Made by a program: the position numbers and the translations under genes
DNA from: Spartobacteria bacterium
Lineage (GTDB): Bacteria > Verrucomicrobiota > Verrucomicrobiia > Chthoniobacterales > Chthoniobacteraceae
Length of the DNA: 64,000 nucleotides
Direction of reading: 5' to 3'
Assembly (NCBI GenBank): GCA_021324825.1
Contig: JAJPII010000033.1
Span: 1 to 64,000 of the forward strand
Notes under the pieces: generated by a model
Database searches by the model: none
What the model saw: only the letters and a program-made list of their open reading frames with translations
What the model was told of the DNA's origin: nothing
Shown here: positions 52,463-59,871 of the stretch, piece after piece
How the letters are laid out: the number at the start of each line of letters is the position of its first letter
How positions within the stretch are numbered: position 1 is the stretch's first letter

Positions 52463-52495
52463 TTTGATCTCCTGTTGTTTTTCGAGAGATCAAAA
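52462..52495 (-). promoter_or_regulatory. Hairpin masking the btuB ribosome binding site
   Basis: Perfect 10-bp inverted repeat arms, TTTTGATCTC and GAGATCAAAA, flank a 14-base loop. The 3' arm includes the last three bases of the SD AGGAG and the A of the start codon. When formed it would block translation initiation. It follows the cobalamin aptamer, so it is probably the expression platform. Confidence 0.7.
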
Positions 52496-52559
52496 GAACA
52501 CGCTTCCAATCCCCCGCGCCTCTTTCTTGCGAAGAGGTTTTGTTGTCGGGAGCGCGCGG

Positions 52560-52712
52560 GACGAGTGTTCTGACTCCTGGCTTGCCCTTCTTCCCGCCTT
52601 CACCGCCGGTCGCCCGGCGATTGGCATATTGGAAAGTCGTATCCAGTTACAGCAGCGCAACTGCTTCCGGTTTTCACGGAATTCCTCGTGTCCACGCACT
52701 ATGTTAGAACTG
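52560..52712 (-). promoter_or_regulatory. Cobalamin riboswitch aptamer
   Basis: Read on the minus strand, this leader carries the conserved core blocks of the cobalamin aptamer in order. GAGGAATTCCGTGAAAACCGG comes first, then GCTGCTGTAACTGG, then GGGAAGAAGGGC and the B12 box AAGCCAGGAGTC at 52583-52572. It lies about 100 bases upstream of the btuB-like start. Binding of adenosyl- or methylcobalamin would lower expression of the receptor and, by cotranscription, of the membrane protein gene at 49966. The exact ends are approximate. Its 5' end is about 40 bases from the divergent pbpC start. Confidence 0.92.
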
Positions 52713-52749
52713 CAAAGAACCGGTCGCAGTGCTAACGTGGGAGCGAACG

Positions 52750-54888
52750 ATGCGTCAAGGGTTTTTATTGCGTCTGTGGGGTGGGGGTCTCGCCGCGGCG
52801 GTTGGTTTGCCCGCCGTCTGGCTTTGGCGGCAGCCGTTGCCGGAACAGGTCAAACCGGGATTGACGCTTCTGGATTTTCGGGGGCGGGTCATCGCGGAGA
52901 GCCTCCAGGAACCCGTGGCGCTGGATCAGATGGGCCGCTGGCTGCCGCGGGTGACGGTCGCCCTGGAAGACCGCAGGTTCTATTCGCATGGCGGCGTCGA
53001 CTTCCGCGCGGCGGCGGGCGCCTTTCTCCGGGACGCAAAATCCCTGCGGATCGCCGCGGGCGGCTCCACCATCACGGAGCAACTCGTCAAGATGGCCGCC
53101 GGCCGCACCGGCAAGTCGTGGCGGGCGAAGATTTGCGAAACGCTGCTCGCCTGGAAGCTGGAACGCGCATGGAGCAAGGAGCGCATCCTCGCGGAATACC
53201 TCAACCGGGCGGACTACGGGAACCGCCGGCTAGGCCCGGAGGCGGCCGCGCGCGCGTATTTCGGGAAGTCCGCGCGCGATCTTACCCTCGCGGAATCCGT
53301 TTTCCTCGCCGGGCTGCCGCAATCGCCCACGCGGTTCAACCCATGGCGGCGCCCGGCCCAGGCCGCCGCGAAATTCGCCCGTTCCGTCGCCCGGCTGGAA
53401 AAGCTCGGCGTCATCGCGCCCGGGCAGCTTGTCCCGCCGCCGGAGATTCAACGCAACGAATTGAGGAACCTGGCGCCCGAGTTCGCGGACGCCGTCCGGC
53501 CAGGGCTGACGGGGACGGTGCGAACGACGCTGGACCTGGACATGCAGCGCGTCGCGGAGGTATTGGCGCGCGAGCATCTTCATTCGCTCAACCGGTTCGA
53601 CGTGACCGGCGCGGCGGTCGTGGTGATCGAAAACAACACCGGCGCCGTTCGCGCGATGGCCGGGGGCGCCCTCGACCCGCGCAGTTGCGGTTCCACGCTC
53701 AAGCCATTCATCTACCTCGACGCGATAGACCGGCGGATCCTCACGGCGGCGACGCTTTTGCCGGACACGCCCGACGCCATCCCGGCGCTTTACCGGGATT
53801 ACGACCCCCGCGATTTCAGCAACCGCTTCCTTGGCCCGGTGCGGGTGCGCGAGGCGCTTGGCAACTCGCTGAACGTCCCCGCCGTGGCCGCCCTCGGCAA
53901 GTTGGGCGCGCGGCGCGCTTTCTCCGACCTGGAAAGCTGGGGCTTTCACTTCCCGCGCGGGCTGGACGCCTACGGCGCGGGTTTCATCCTGGGGAATGCG
54001 GAAGTCCGCCTGCTCGATCTCGCCGGGGCGTACGCCGGGCTTGCGCGCGGCGGCGTGGCGATGCCGCCCTCATTCCTGCCTTCGCGCGGTTCGGCGAAGC
54101 GGGTTTGTTCGCCCGAGGCGGCGGAAATCATCACGGACATTCTGTGCGATAACGACGCGCGGGAGAAAACGTTCGGGCCGGCCTCTCCGCTCGCGTTGTC
54201 ATCCCGCGTGGCCGCCAAGACCGGCACCAGCAGCGGCTTCCGGGACGGCTGGGCGGTCGGTTACGACAAGGAACATACCGTGGCCGTTTGGGCGGGCAAC
54301 GCCGACAACAGGCCGATGCGCGAGCTTCTTTCCATCCGTTCCGCCGCTCCGCTTTGGGCGGCGATGATGCAGCGCCTCCTGCCGAAGGATCACCCGCTGG
54401 ACGCTCCGCAAGAAAGCTCCGGCCTGGTGCGCTTGCGGATTTGCAAGCTGACGGGCCTGCTGCCGTCGAGCCAAAGTCAGGGCGCGGTCCCGGAATATTT
54501 CTTGAAAGGGACCGAGCCGGCGGTTGATTCCTCGGCGTGGTTTATCCGCGCCGGGGACAAGACGCGCCTCCGCCTCCCGCAGGAATACGCCGCCTGGTGC
54601 GGCGGCCCGTATAACTGGCTTGGCGCGGTTTCCGGCGCGAGACTCTCCATCACGAACCCGAAACCGGGCGCGACCTATGCGATGGATGACACGCTCCCGC
54701 CTTCGCAACAGATGATCGAGTTCGTCTCGAACACCGGCCCGGTGGAGTGGTTCGTAAACGGACGCAAGCTCAGTCCCGGGCGGGACGGCAGGTTTTTCTG
54801 GCCGCTAAGCGCCGGGCATTGGGAGGTGCAAGCCGCATCCGCAAACGAAAAAGCCGTTTCGTCCTTCAACGTGGACGCCGGATTCTGA
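52750..54888 (+). CDS. pbpC: Penicillin-binding protein 1C
   Basis: The 712-residue bifunctional murein synthase has an N-terminal membrane anchor (about 8-25) and a glycosyltransferase domain (VALEDRRFYSHGGVDFRAAAGA, GGSTITEQLVKMAAGR, EYLNRADYG). The transpeptidase domain has the active Ser in GSTLKPFIYLDAID and KTGTSSGFRDGWAVGYD. The C-terminal domain is the PbpC-specific module (about 620-712). It polymerises and cross-links peptidoglycan in the periplasm. GTG 52729 is an alternative start. Confidence 0.93.
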   Translation: MRQGFLLRLWGGGLAAAVGLPAVWLWRQPLPEQVKPGLTLLDFRGRVIAESLQEPVALDQMGRWLPRVTVALEDRRFYSHGGVDFRAAAGAFLRDAKSLRIAAGGSTITEQLVKMAAGRTGKSWRAKICETLLAWKLERAWSKERILAEYLNRADYGNRRLGPEAAARAYFGKSARDLTLAESVFLAGLPQSPTRFNPWRRPAQAAAKFARSVARLEKLGVIAPGQLVPPPEIQRNELRNLAPEFADAVRPGLTGTVRTTLDLDMQRVAEVLAREHLHSLNRFDVTGAAVVVIENNTGAVRAMAGGALDPRSCGSTLKPFIYLDAIDRRILTAATLLPDTPDAIPALYRDYDPRDFSNRFLGPVRVREALGNSLNVPAVAALGKLGARRAFSDLESWGFHFPRGLDAYGAGFILGNAEVRLLDLAGAYAGLARGGVAMPPSFLPSRGSAKRVCSPEAAEIITDILCDNDAREKTFGPASPLALSSRVAAKTGTSSGFRDGWAVGYDKEHTVAVWAGNADNRPMRELLSIRSAAPLWAAMMQRLLPKDHPLDAPQESSGLVRLRICKLTGLLPSSQSQGAVPEYFLKGTEPAVDSSAWFIRAGDKTRLRLPQEYAAWCGGPYNWLGAVSGARLSITNPKPGATYAMDDTLPPSQQMIEFVSNTGPVEWFVNGRKLSPGRDGRFFWPLSAGHWEVQAASANEKAVSSFNVDAGF

Positions 54889-55219
54889 CAGCCGCGTAGT
54901 CCGCGTCCGGGAGGACGAATTTTCTCAACTCCAGTTCCAGGCCCGCGAGGGGGAACTGCTCCAGCAACGCCGCGGCCATTTCCTCCGCCAGCGTTTCGAT
55001 CAAGCTACGCGCGCGGCCGGCGGCCACGTTCCGCACGGTTTCGCGGACCGCCGCGTAGTCCACGGTGTTCTCGAGGCGATCGTCCATCCCGGAGAATCCG
55101 TTCTTGGGCCAGAGAGTCAGGCGAAGGGCGAGCCGCTGCGGCTGGGCGCGTTCCTCCTCGGTTATCCCCGCGCGCGCGTGGATTTCCAGGTTCTCGATGA
55201 GGATGGCGTCGCCGGTCAT
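54866..55219 (-). CDS. folB: Dihydroneopterin aldolase
   Basis: The 117-residue enzyme has the FolB pattern IENLEIHARAGITEEERAQPQRLALRLTLWP, VDYAAVRETVRN and LIETLAEEMAAALLEQFPL. It makes 6-hydroxymethyl-dihydropterin for folate synthesis. Its 3' end overlaps the pbpC 3' end by 23 bases (convergent), and its start overlaps the stop of the DUF721 gene by 4 bases. The length is normal. Confidence 0.92.
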   Translation of the reverse strand: MTGDAILIENLEIHARAGITEEERAQPQRLALRLTLWPKNGFSGMDDRLENTVDYAAVRETVRNVAAGRARSLIETLAEEMAAALLEQFPLAGLELELRKFVLPDADYAAVRIRRPR

Positions 55220-55575
55220 CCCACCCGGAAACGGACTTCGCGGATCGTCTTCTCCCCGAAGCGTTCCCTCAGGCGCTGCAAGACGAGCTTCTTCTGGTTG
55301 CGATCCAGTTCAAAGTGGACAGCCGGTTGCAGCATGCGCACGTAGAGCACGCGGTCGCGCAGCGCGGCGGGGCAGGAGTGCGCCGCAAGAAAATCGCCCA
55401 CGATCTCCTTCCACACCGCGAGGACTTGCGCTTCGTGAAGCCTGTCCGCGAGGCCCAGGCGAAGCATCACATCTTCCAGCGCTGTTGAGATGGCGCGTCC
55501 GCGATCGGGCGGCGGCGGCGCGGAGGGGAGTCCCCGCCATTCCGCGAGGACCTGGTTCCGCAGCCGGGAGTTCAT
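55216..55575 (-). CDS. DUF721 (DciA-like) protein
   Basis: The 119-residue protein has the DUF721 core: LGLADRLHEAQVLAVWKEIVGDFLAAHS, followed by ALRDRVLYVRMLQPAVHFELDRNQKKLVLQRLRERFG. The family includes DciA, the loader of replicative helicase in bacteria lacking DnaC. No replication genes are nearby, so the role is inferred from the family only. Upstream extension to 55704 is open frame without homology; ATG 55575 is chosen. Confidence 0.8.
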   Translation of the reverse strand: MNSRLRNQVLAEWRGLPSAPPPPDRGRAISTALEDVMLRLGLADRLHEAQVLAVWKEIVGDFLAAHSCPAALRDRVLYVRMLQPAVHFELDRNQKKLVLQRLRERFGEKTIREVRFRVG

Positions 55576-55585
55576 GGGGCGCGGC

Positions 55586-55819
55586 CTATCCGCCGTCCTG
55601 GCCGATGGCCTCGACAGGGCACCCTTCCATGGCGTCCTTGCTGAGCGCCTCTTCCTCGGGCGTTTCGGGCTGCTTGTAGACGTAGGAATGGCCGCCGTCG
55701 TCATTGCGAGTGAAATTCGCGGGCGCGGTCTCGCGGCAGAGATCGCAGTCGATGCACTGGTCGTCGACGTAAAATTTCCCTGGAACGTTTTCCGGATACC
55801 TGTTCGCTACATCAGCCAT
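55586..55819 (-). CDS. Ferredoxin, single [4Fe-4S] type
   Basis: The 77-residue acidic protein has the cluster motif CIDCDLC (three cysteines) and the distal GCPVEAI Cys-Pro near the C terminus, which together bind one [4Fe-4S] cluster. Such ferredoxins carry electrons in the cytoplasm. The Cys-Pro of the second cluster is absent, which is normal for the one-cluster type. ATG 55819 is favoured because it starts the conserved sequence; ATG 55849 is in frame. Confidence 0.92.
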   Translation of the reverse strand: MADVANRYPENVPGKFYVDDQCIDCDLCRETAPANFTRNDDGGHSYVYKQPETPEEEALSKDAMEGCPVEAIGQDGG

Positions 55820-55870
55820 AATCGGGGTTTCAAAAATAGGGAGCCGCACTTCGAATGCAATCGTTTTTTT

Positions 55871-56599
55871 TCACCTGTCCAAAAGAAGGTAGAGGAGGAA
55901 CAGGGAGTTGTTGACCAGGTAGCGCCTCCAGAGGCGGCGCGGTTCCACCGCGAGGCGGAAAGCCCACTCCAGGCCGGCCCGCTGCATCCACGCGGGCGCC
56001 TGGCGAAGGAGCCCGGCGTGGAAGGCGAAGGCCGCTCCCACCCCGCAGTAAACGCCCGCGGGGAGGCGGGGCTTGTTCCGGGCCAGCCACATCTCCTGCT
56101 TCGGACAACCGAGCCCCACCCAGATGAAGCCCGCGCCGGCCGCCCGCAGGCGCCCGATGATCGCGTCGTCTTCGGCCGCGCTCCATTCGCCAAAGGGAGG
56201 GGCGTACATTCCCGCGATCTCGACGCCCGGAAACCGTTCGCGCAGGGCGCGCAACAAATCGTCGCCGCCGCCCAGGAAAAAATGGGCGGTCTTCGCCGCT
56301 TCGAGGCATTTCAGCATGAACGTCGGGCCGTAGACGCGGTCGTCCAAACGCCGCTTCCCCCTGTTGATGCACCAGACGAGCGGCATTCCGTCCGGCAGCA
56401 GCAAGTCGAATTGATCCAGCGCGCGTCGATAGGCCGGATCACGGCGTGCAAGGGTGACGACGTGCGTGTTGGCCGCGGCGACGGCATAGGGGCGCTCGCG
56501 CGATTCCGCCCAGCCGCACGCCAGCGATACGGCTTCGGCGTAGGTCGTGACCGCGACGTTGCTGCCGAGGATCGCGCGCGTCTCAATGCTTTCGCTCAT
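55871..56599 (-). CDS. WecG/TagA/CpsF-family glycosyltransferase
   Basis: The 242-residue GT26 protein has the motifs AAANTHVVTLARRDPAYRRALDQFDLLLPDGMPLVW, RVYGPTFMLKCLEAAK, FFLGGGDDLLRALRERFPG and FIWVGLGCPKQEMWLARNK. It typically transfers N-acetylmannosaminuronic acid or a related sugar to a lipid-linked acceptor for surface polysaccharide. The C terminus has an amphipathic helix for membrane association (LFLLYLLLDR). It overlaps the GT39-like gene by 17 bases. Confidence 0.92.
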   Translation of the reverse strand: MSESIETRAILGSNVAVTTYAEAVSLACGWAESRERPYAVAAANTHVVTLARRDPAYRRALDQFDLLLPDGMPLVWCINRGKRRLDDRVYGPTFMLKCLEAAKTAHFFLGGGDDLLRALRERFPGVEIAGMYAPPFGEWSAAEDDAIIGRLRAAGAGFIWVGLGCPKQEMWLARNKPRLPAGVYCGVGAAFAFHAGLLRQAPAWMQRAGLEWAFRLAVEPRRLWRRYLVNNSLFLLYLLLDR

Positions 56600-58226
56600 A
56601 GATCAAGACCCGTTCGCCCCCCGTTTCCGGCCTTACCTCGGCGACGAGCGCGTAGTTTTCCGAGACGTAATCCGCCAGCGGCGGGTAATCGGCATGGCGC
56701 ACTTCATTGGGCGCCCACGATTCCGGGTTCAGGCCTTCGGCGCGGGCTGAATCGACGAAAAAGCGAGGCTTGGTTTCTTTCATGTCCGCGAGGAAGACGG
56801 CGGGGTAGGAATCGTCCTTCAGCAGGCCGAAGCCTCCCATCGCGTCCCGGGTGGCGGGCGTCATGCCCGTCTCGCCGAAGCAGCGGCACATGCATCCCCA
56901 CATCGCCATGCGGTCGCCCGGCGCGGCCATTTGCAGGAGGAACCGGGAGACGGCGTTGGCGCCCACTTTCCCGAGCGGCTGGCCGGCGTAGTTGAACCGG
57001 GGTTCCAGGCGGAACAACTCGAAGGCGCCGCTCCGCGCGGCCTGGATGTATTGGGCGTGCGGGGTTACGATCGCCCCGTTGAAACCGGGCGGCCTGTGGA
57101 CGAAGGAATAGTAGAGCGTCTCCGCGCCGTAGGCGAGCGGCACGGGAAGGACGCAGAGCGCGGCGAAAAGAAGGGTGCGACCGCGCCAGACCCAGCACGC
57201 CGCGAGCGTGGCGGGAACGGGAAGAAACAGCAGGTAATGGCGGAAGATGGCCGAACTGCGCGTCACCACGAAGAAGCCGACGAGCAGGTAACCCATCGCG
57301 AGCGCAAACCCGCCGAGCCAGGCCCGCTCTTTTTTTTGAAGCAGCGCCGCGATGAGAATCCAGAGGCCCGCGCCGGCCAGGAAGTAAGCGACCTCTCCCC
57401 CCCTGTGCAGGAGTTCCGCGAACGTGGAGAAGGCGGAGGGTGGGTTCACCCCGTAACGAAGCCGCGCGCCGAGCAGGATGTAGCGCGAAACAAATGCCGT
57501 CCACGCGCCGCCCGCCGCCACGGGAACCAGAATCGCCGCCGGAACGCAAAGCGTCCCGCCCGCCAGCCACGCCAGCGGTTTTCGGAAGCGAACGGCTCCC
57601 GCGGCGGCGAGGAAAAGATACGCGGCGAGCGGCCCGGCCTGGAGCTTGGCGAAAGGGACGGCGCCGAGAAGCAGCCCGAGCCGGAAGGCGCGGCGGGGCG
57701 TCGGTTGTTTAAACAACTCGAGCGCGAGCCACGCGCCCGCGGCGAGAAGGGCGACCGGCAAATCCTCGCCGCAATATTGAACGAAATCGGGCTTATGCGC
57801 GAAGAGGCAGAGCGTCACGAGCGGGAAGACCGCGAACAGCGCGCGCCGCTCTCCCGCGAGGACGGCGCAGGCTTTCCAGCAAAAGAAGATCGTCGAAAAA
57901 AGGAGGGCCAGTTCCGTGGCTCTCTCCGTGGCGTAGGAGACGCGCGTCCCGAAAAGATACGGCCACATGATCGCATACGTGAGGAGCGGGCCGCCGGTGC
58001 CGCCGTCCACCGATCTCCAGGGCAGGAAGTCCGTCCTGAACTTCATCGCCTGCGCGATCATCTGGCTTTCGTCGCGGTTGAGCTCCATGTCGAGCGAGAG
58101 CAGCGGGGCGCGCCACACAAAAAGCGCCGCGAGCGCGACCAGGAAAAACAGCGGGGCCGAGCGTCCTTCCCGCGCCAGGAAGAGCAGCGCGAGCCAAAGG
58201 AGCGTCCCAAGCGCGAGATGGATCAT
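56583..58226 (-). CDS. GT39/ArnT-like membrane glycosyltransferase
   Basis: The 547-residue protein has about 10-12 membrane helices. The first periplasmic loop holds LNRDESQMIAQ, the acidic motif used by ArnT and PMT-type transferases, and GPLLTYAIMWPYLFGTRVSY follows. A C-terminal periplasmic domain of about 150 residues (FNGAIVTPHAQYIQAARSG and following) completes the layout. It probably transfers a sugar from a lipid carrier outside the inner membrane. The start is ATG 58226; TTG 58232 is possible. It overlaps the WecG-like gene. Confidence 0.8.
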   Translation of the reverse strand: MIHLALGTLLWLALLFLAREGRSAPLFFLVALAALFVWRAPLLSLDMELNRDESQMIAQAMKFRTDFLPWRSVDGGTGGPLLTYAIMWPYLFGTRVSYATERATELALLFSTIFFCWKACAVLAGERRALFAVFPLVTLCLFAHKPDFVQYCGEDLPVALLAAGAWLALELFKQPTPRRAFRLGLLLGAVPFAKLQAGPLAAYLFLAAAGAVRFRKPLAWLAGGTLCVPAAILVPVAAGGAWTAFVSRYILLGARLRYGVNPPSAFSTFAELLHRGGEVAYFLAGAGLWILIAALLQKKERAWLGGFALAMGYLLVGFFVVTRSSAIFRHYLLFLPVPATLAACWVWRGRTLLFAALCVLPVPLAYGAETLYYSFVHRPPGFNGAIVTPHAQYIQAARSGAFELFRLEPRFNYAGQPLGKVGANAVSRFLLQMAAPGDRMAMWGCMCRCFGETGMTPATRDAMGGFGLLKDDSYPAVFLADMKETKPRFFVDSARAEGLNPESWAPNEVRHADYPPLADYVSENYALVAEVRPETGGERVLIYERKH

Positions 58227-58350
58227 TGCCAAGCGCTTGAACTCTGTTTAGGGCGCCTGCCGGTGTCAAGCAGGGTTGCGGCTTGCGGACCGGACGGCGC
58301 GGGATAGTCTCGTTTTAGTGAACCTCAGCCTTGAATCGCAGGATGCGCAG

Positions 58351-59871
58351 ATGCGGATTTCGAGGATACTCCTGCCGGTGGGATGTTGCGTGGCCGCCGT
58401 TGCGGCCGGCTGGTTCATGGCCACCGAGGGGAATATCATCACGTCGGTCGTGCGCATGGCGGCGGTTGCCGGTTTTTTCGTCTCCGTGGTTTCGCCGCGG
58501 CTCGGCCTCTATGTGCTTGTCGGGATGGCGGCTTACCTGGATTGCGTGAAGCGTTTCATCATCCTCCCCACCGGCGGGGCGAGCATGACCGACGTCGCGA
58601 GCGTGCTTGGAGCAGCCCCCGTCACCTTCGCCGGCGTGTGCATCGGCGTATTCGTGGGCAAGATTCTCAAACACGTCTCCATGGACAGACGCGACCGGTT
58701 TCTTTTTTTTGCCGTCGCGGCGACCGAGATCGTCCTGGCTGCGTCGGCTTATCGCGGTTACAGGAACTCCGGCAGCATGAGCGTCCTGGCGGGCTTTGCG
58801 GGCGGCGGCGTTTATGTGCCGCTCGTGCTCGTCATGGGACTCGTCTTTCGCACGCGCGAGGAGCTTTTGAACTTCATTTATTTTGCCCTGCTGATTTTTG
58901 CGCCCGTTGCGTTCTACGGGATATGGCAGGCGAAGTTCGGCTTCACGCGGCTGGAGTACCAATACCTCGCCTCCGGCCTGACCCAGACCGCGGGCAACCT
59001 GGACGATCTGCGCCCGCGCCCCTTCTCGACTCTCAGTTCTCCCCATGCGTTCGCGGTCACGATGGCAATCCTGTTTCTCCTAACCCTTTTATTGGTGAAA
59101 AAGACGGCGCGTCCCAGGTTCGACCCGGGCGGGCTGTTTCTGAAGTATCTCCTGCCGCTGCTCTATTTCACCGCGTCGCTCGCGAGCTTCGTCAGGTCGG
59201 GGTGGGCGGTGTGGATGTTCGGCCTCCTGGGGATGCTCTTCTTCCGAGGCCGCGCGCGAACGCTTTTTTTTTACGGCGGCTTCGTGGTTTCCCTTGTCCT
59301 GGTGGTCTTCAACGCGGATGTCCTGCTGGACCGGCTGGGGGATTTGCAGGCGCTGCTGCCTTCCGGAAACTCCTTTTTTACCAGCGCATTCCGTCTCGAA
59401 ACGTACAGCGCGCGCTTGTACAGTTACCAGAACCTGTTGAACAACGGCGACTTATGGACCTGGTTTGGAAACAGCAGCCTCGCTGCCAGCAGGGTGGTGC
59501 AAAATAACGAGCTTTCCCACGACGCAATAACCCAGACTCTGGTCAGCTTCGGGGTCGTCGGGCTGGCGATCATCCTCTACGTAGGCGTCGCGTCCTTCGC
59601 ATGGCTGCACGAGCGCGTGCTGCGGTTGCGCGCGGGCCGGGAGAGGGCGTGGGGAGTCGGCCTGCTGAGCATCCTCGCGGGGATCATGGCGAGCGGGTTG
59701 CTCACGGGCAATCACCTTGCGGTCTATCCTTTGAGCTTCTTGTTTTGGGCGCTGGCGGGGACTCTCGTGCGCCACATCCGCCTGAACGAGGAGCCGGCCT
59801 TGGCGCAAGAGCCTCTCTATTCGCCCGCCCGCGATGTTGGCGCGGCCAGGGGCGCTCCGCTTTTCTCGTAA
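58351..59871 (+). CDS. O-antigen ligase/polymerase-like membrane protein
   Basis: The 506-residue protein has about 12 membrane helices and the Wzy_C-like region, with a large periplasmic loop containing NLDDLRPRPFSTLSSPHAFAV and a later SRVVQNNELSHDAITQTLVSFGVVGLAIILYVG. The His-centred NELSHD motif is usual for ligase/polymerases. It joins or polymerises oligosaccharide units. ATG 58351 is chosen; GTG 58318 is the alternative. It lies on the + strand amid a minus-strand cluster, and its end overlaps the fusion gene by 55 bases (convergent). Confidence 0.82.
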   Translation: MRISRILLPVGCCVAAVAAGWFMATEGNIITSVVRMAAVAGFFVSVVSPRLGLYVLVGMAAYLDCVKRFIILPTGGASMTDVASVLGAAPVTFAGVCIGVFVGKILKHVSMDRRDRFLFFAVAATEIVLAASAYRGYRNSGSMSVLAGFAGGGVYVPLVLVMGLVFRTREELLNFIYFALLIFAPVAFYGIWQAKFGFTRLEYQYLASGLTQTAGNLDDLRPRPFSTLSSPHAFAVTMAILFLLTLLLVKKTARPRFDPGGLFLKYLLPLLYFTASLASFVRSGWAVWMFGLLGMLFFRGRARTLFFYGGFVVSLVLVVFNADVLLDRLGDLQALLPSGNSFFTSAFRLETYSARLYSYQNLLNNGDLWTWFGNSSLAASRVVQNNELSHDAITQTLVSFGVVGLAIILYVGVASFAWLHERVLRLRAGRERAWGVGLLSILAGIMASGLLTGNHLAVYPLSFLFWALAGTLVRHIRLNEEPALAQEPLYSPARDVGAARGAPLFS

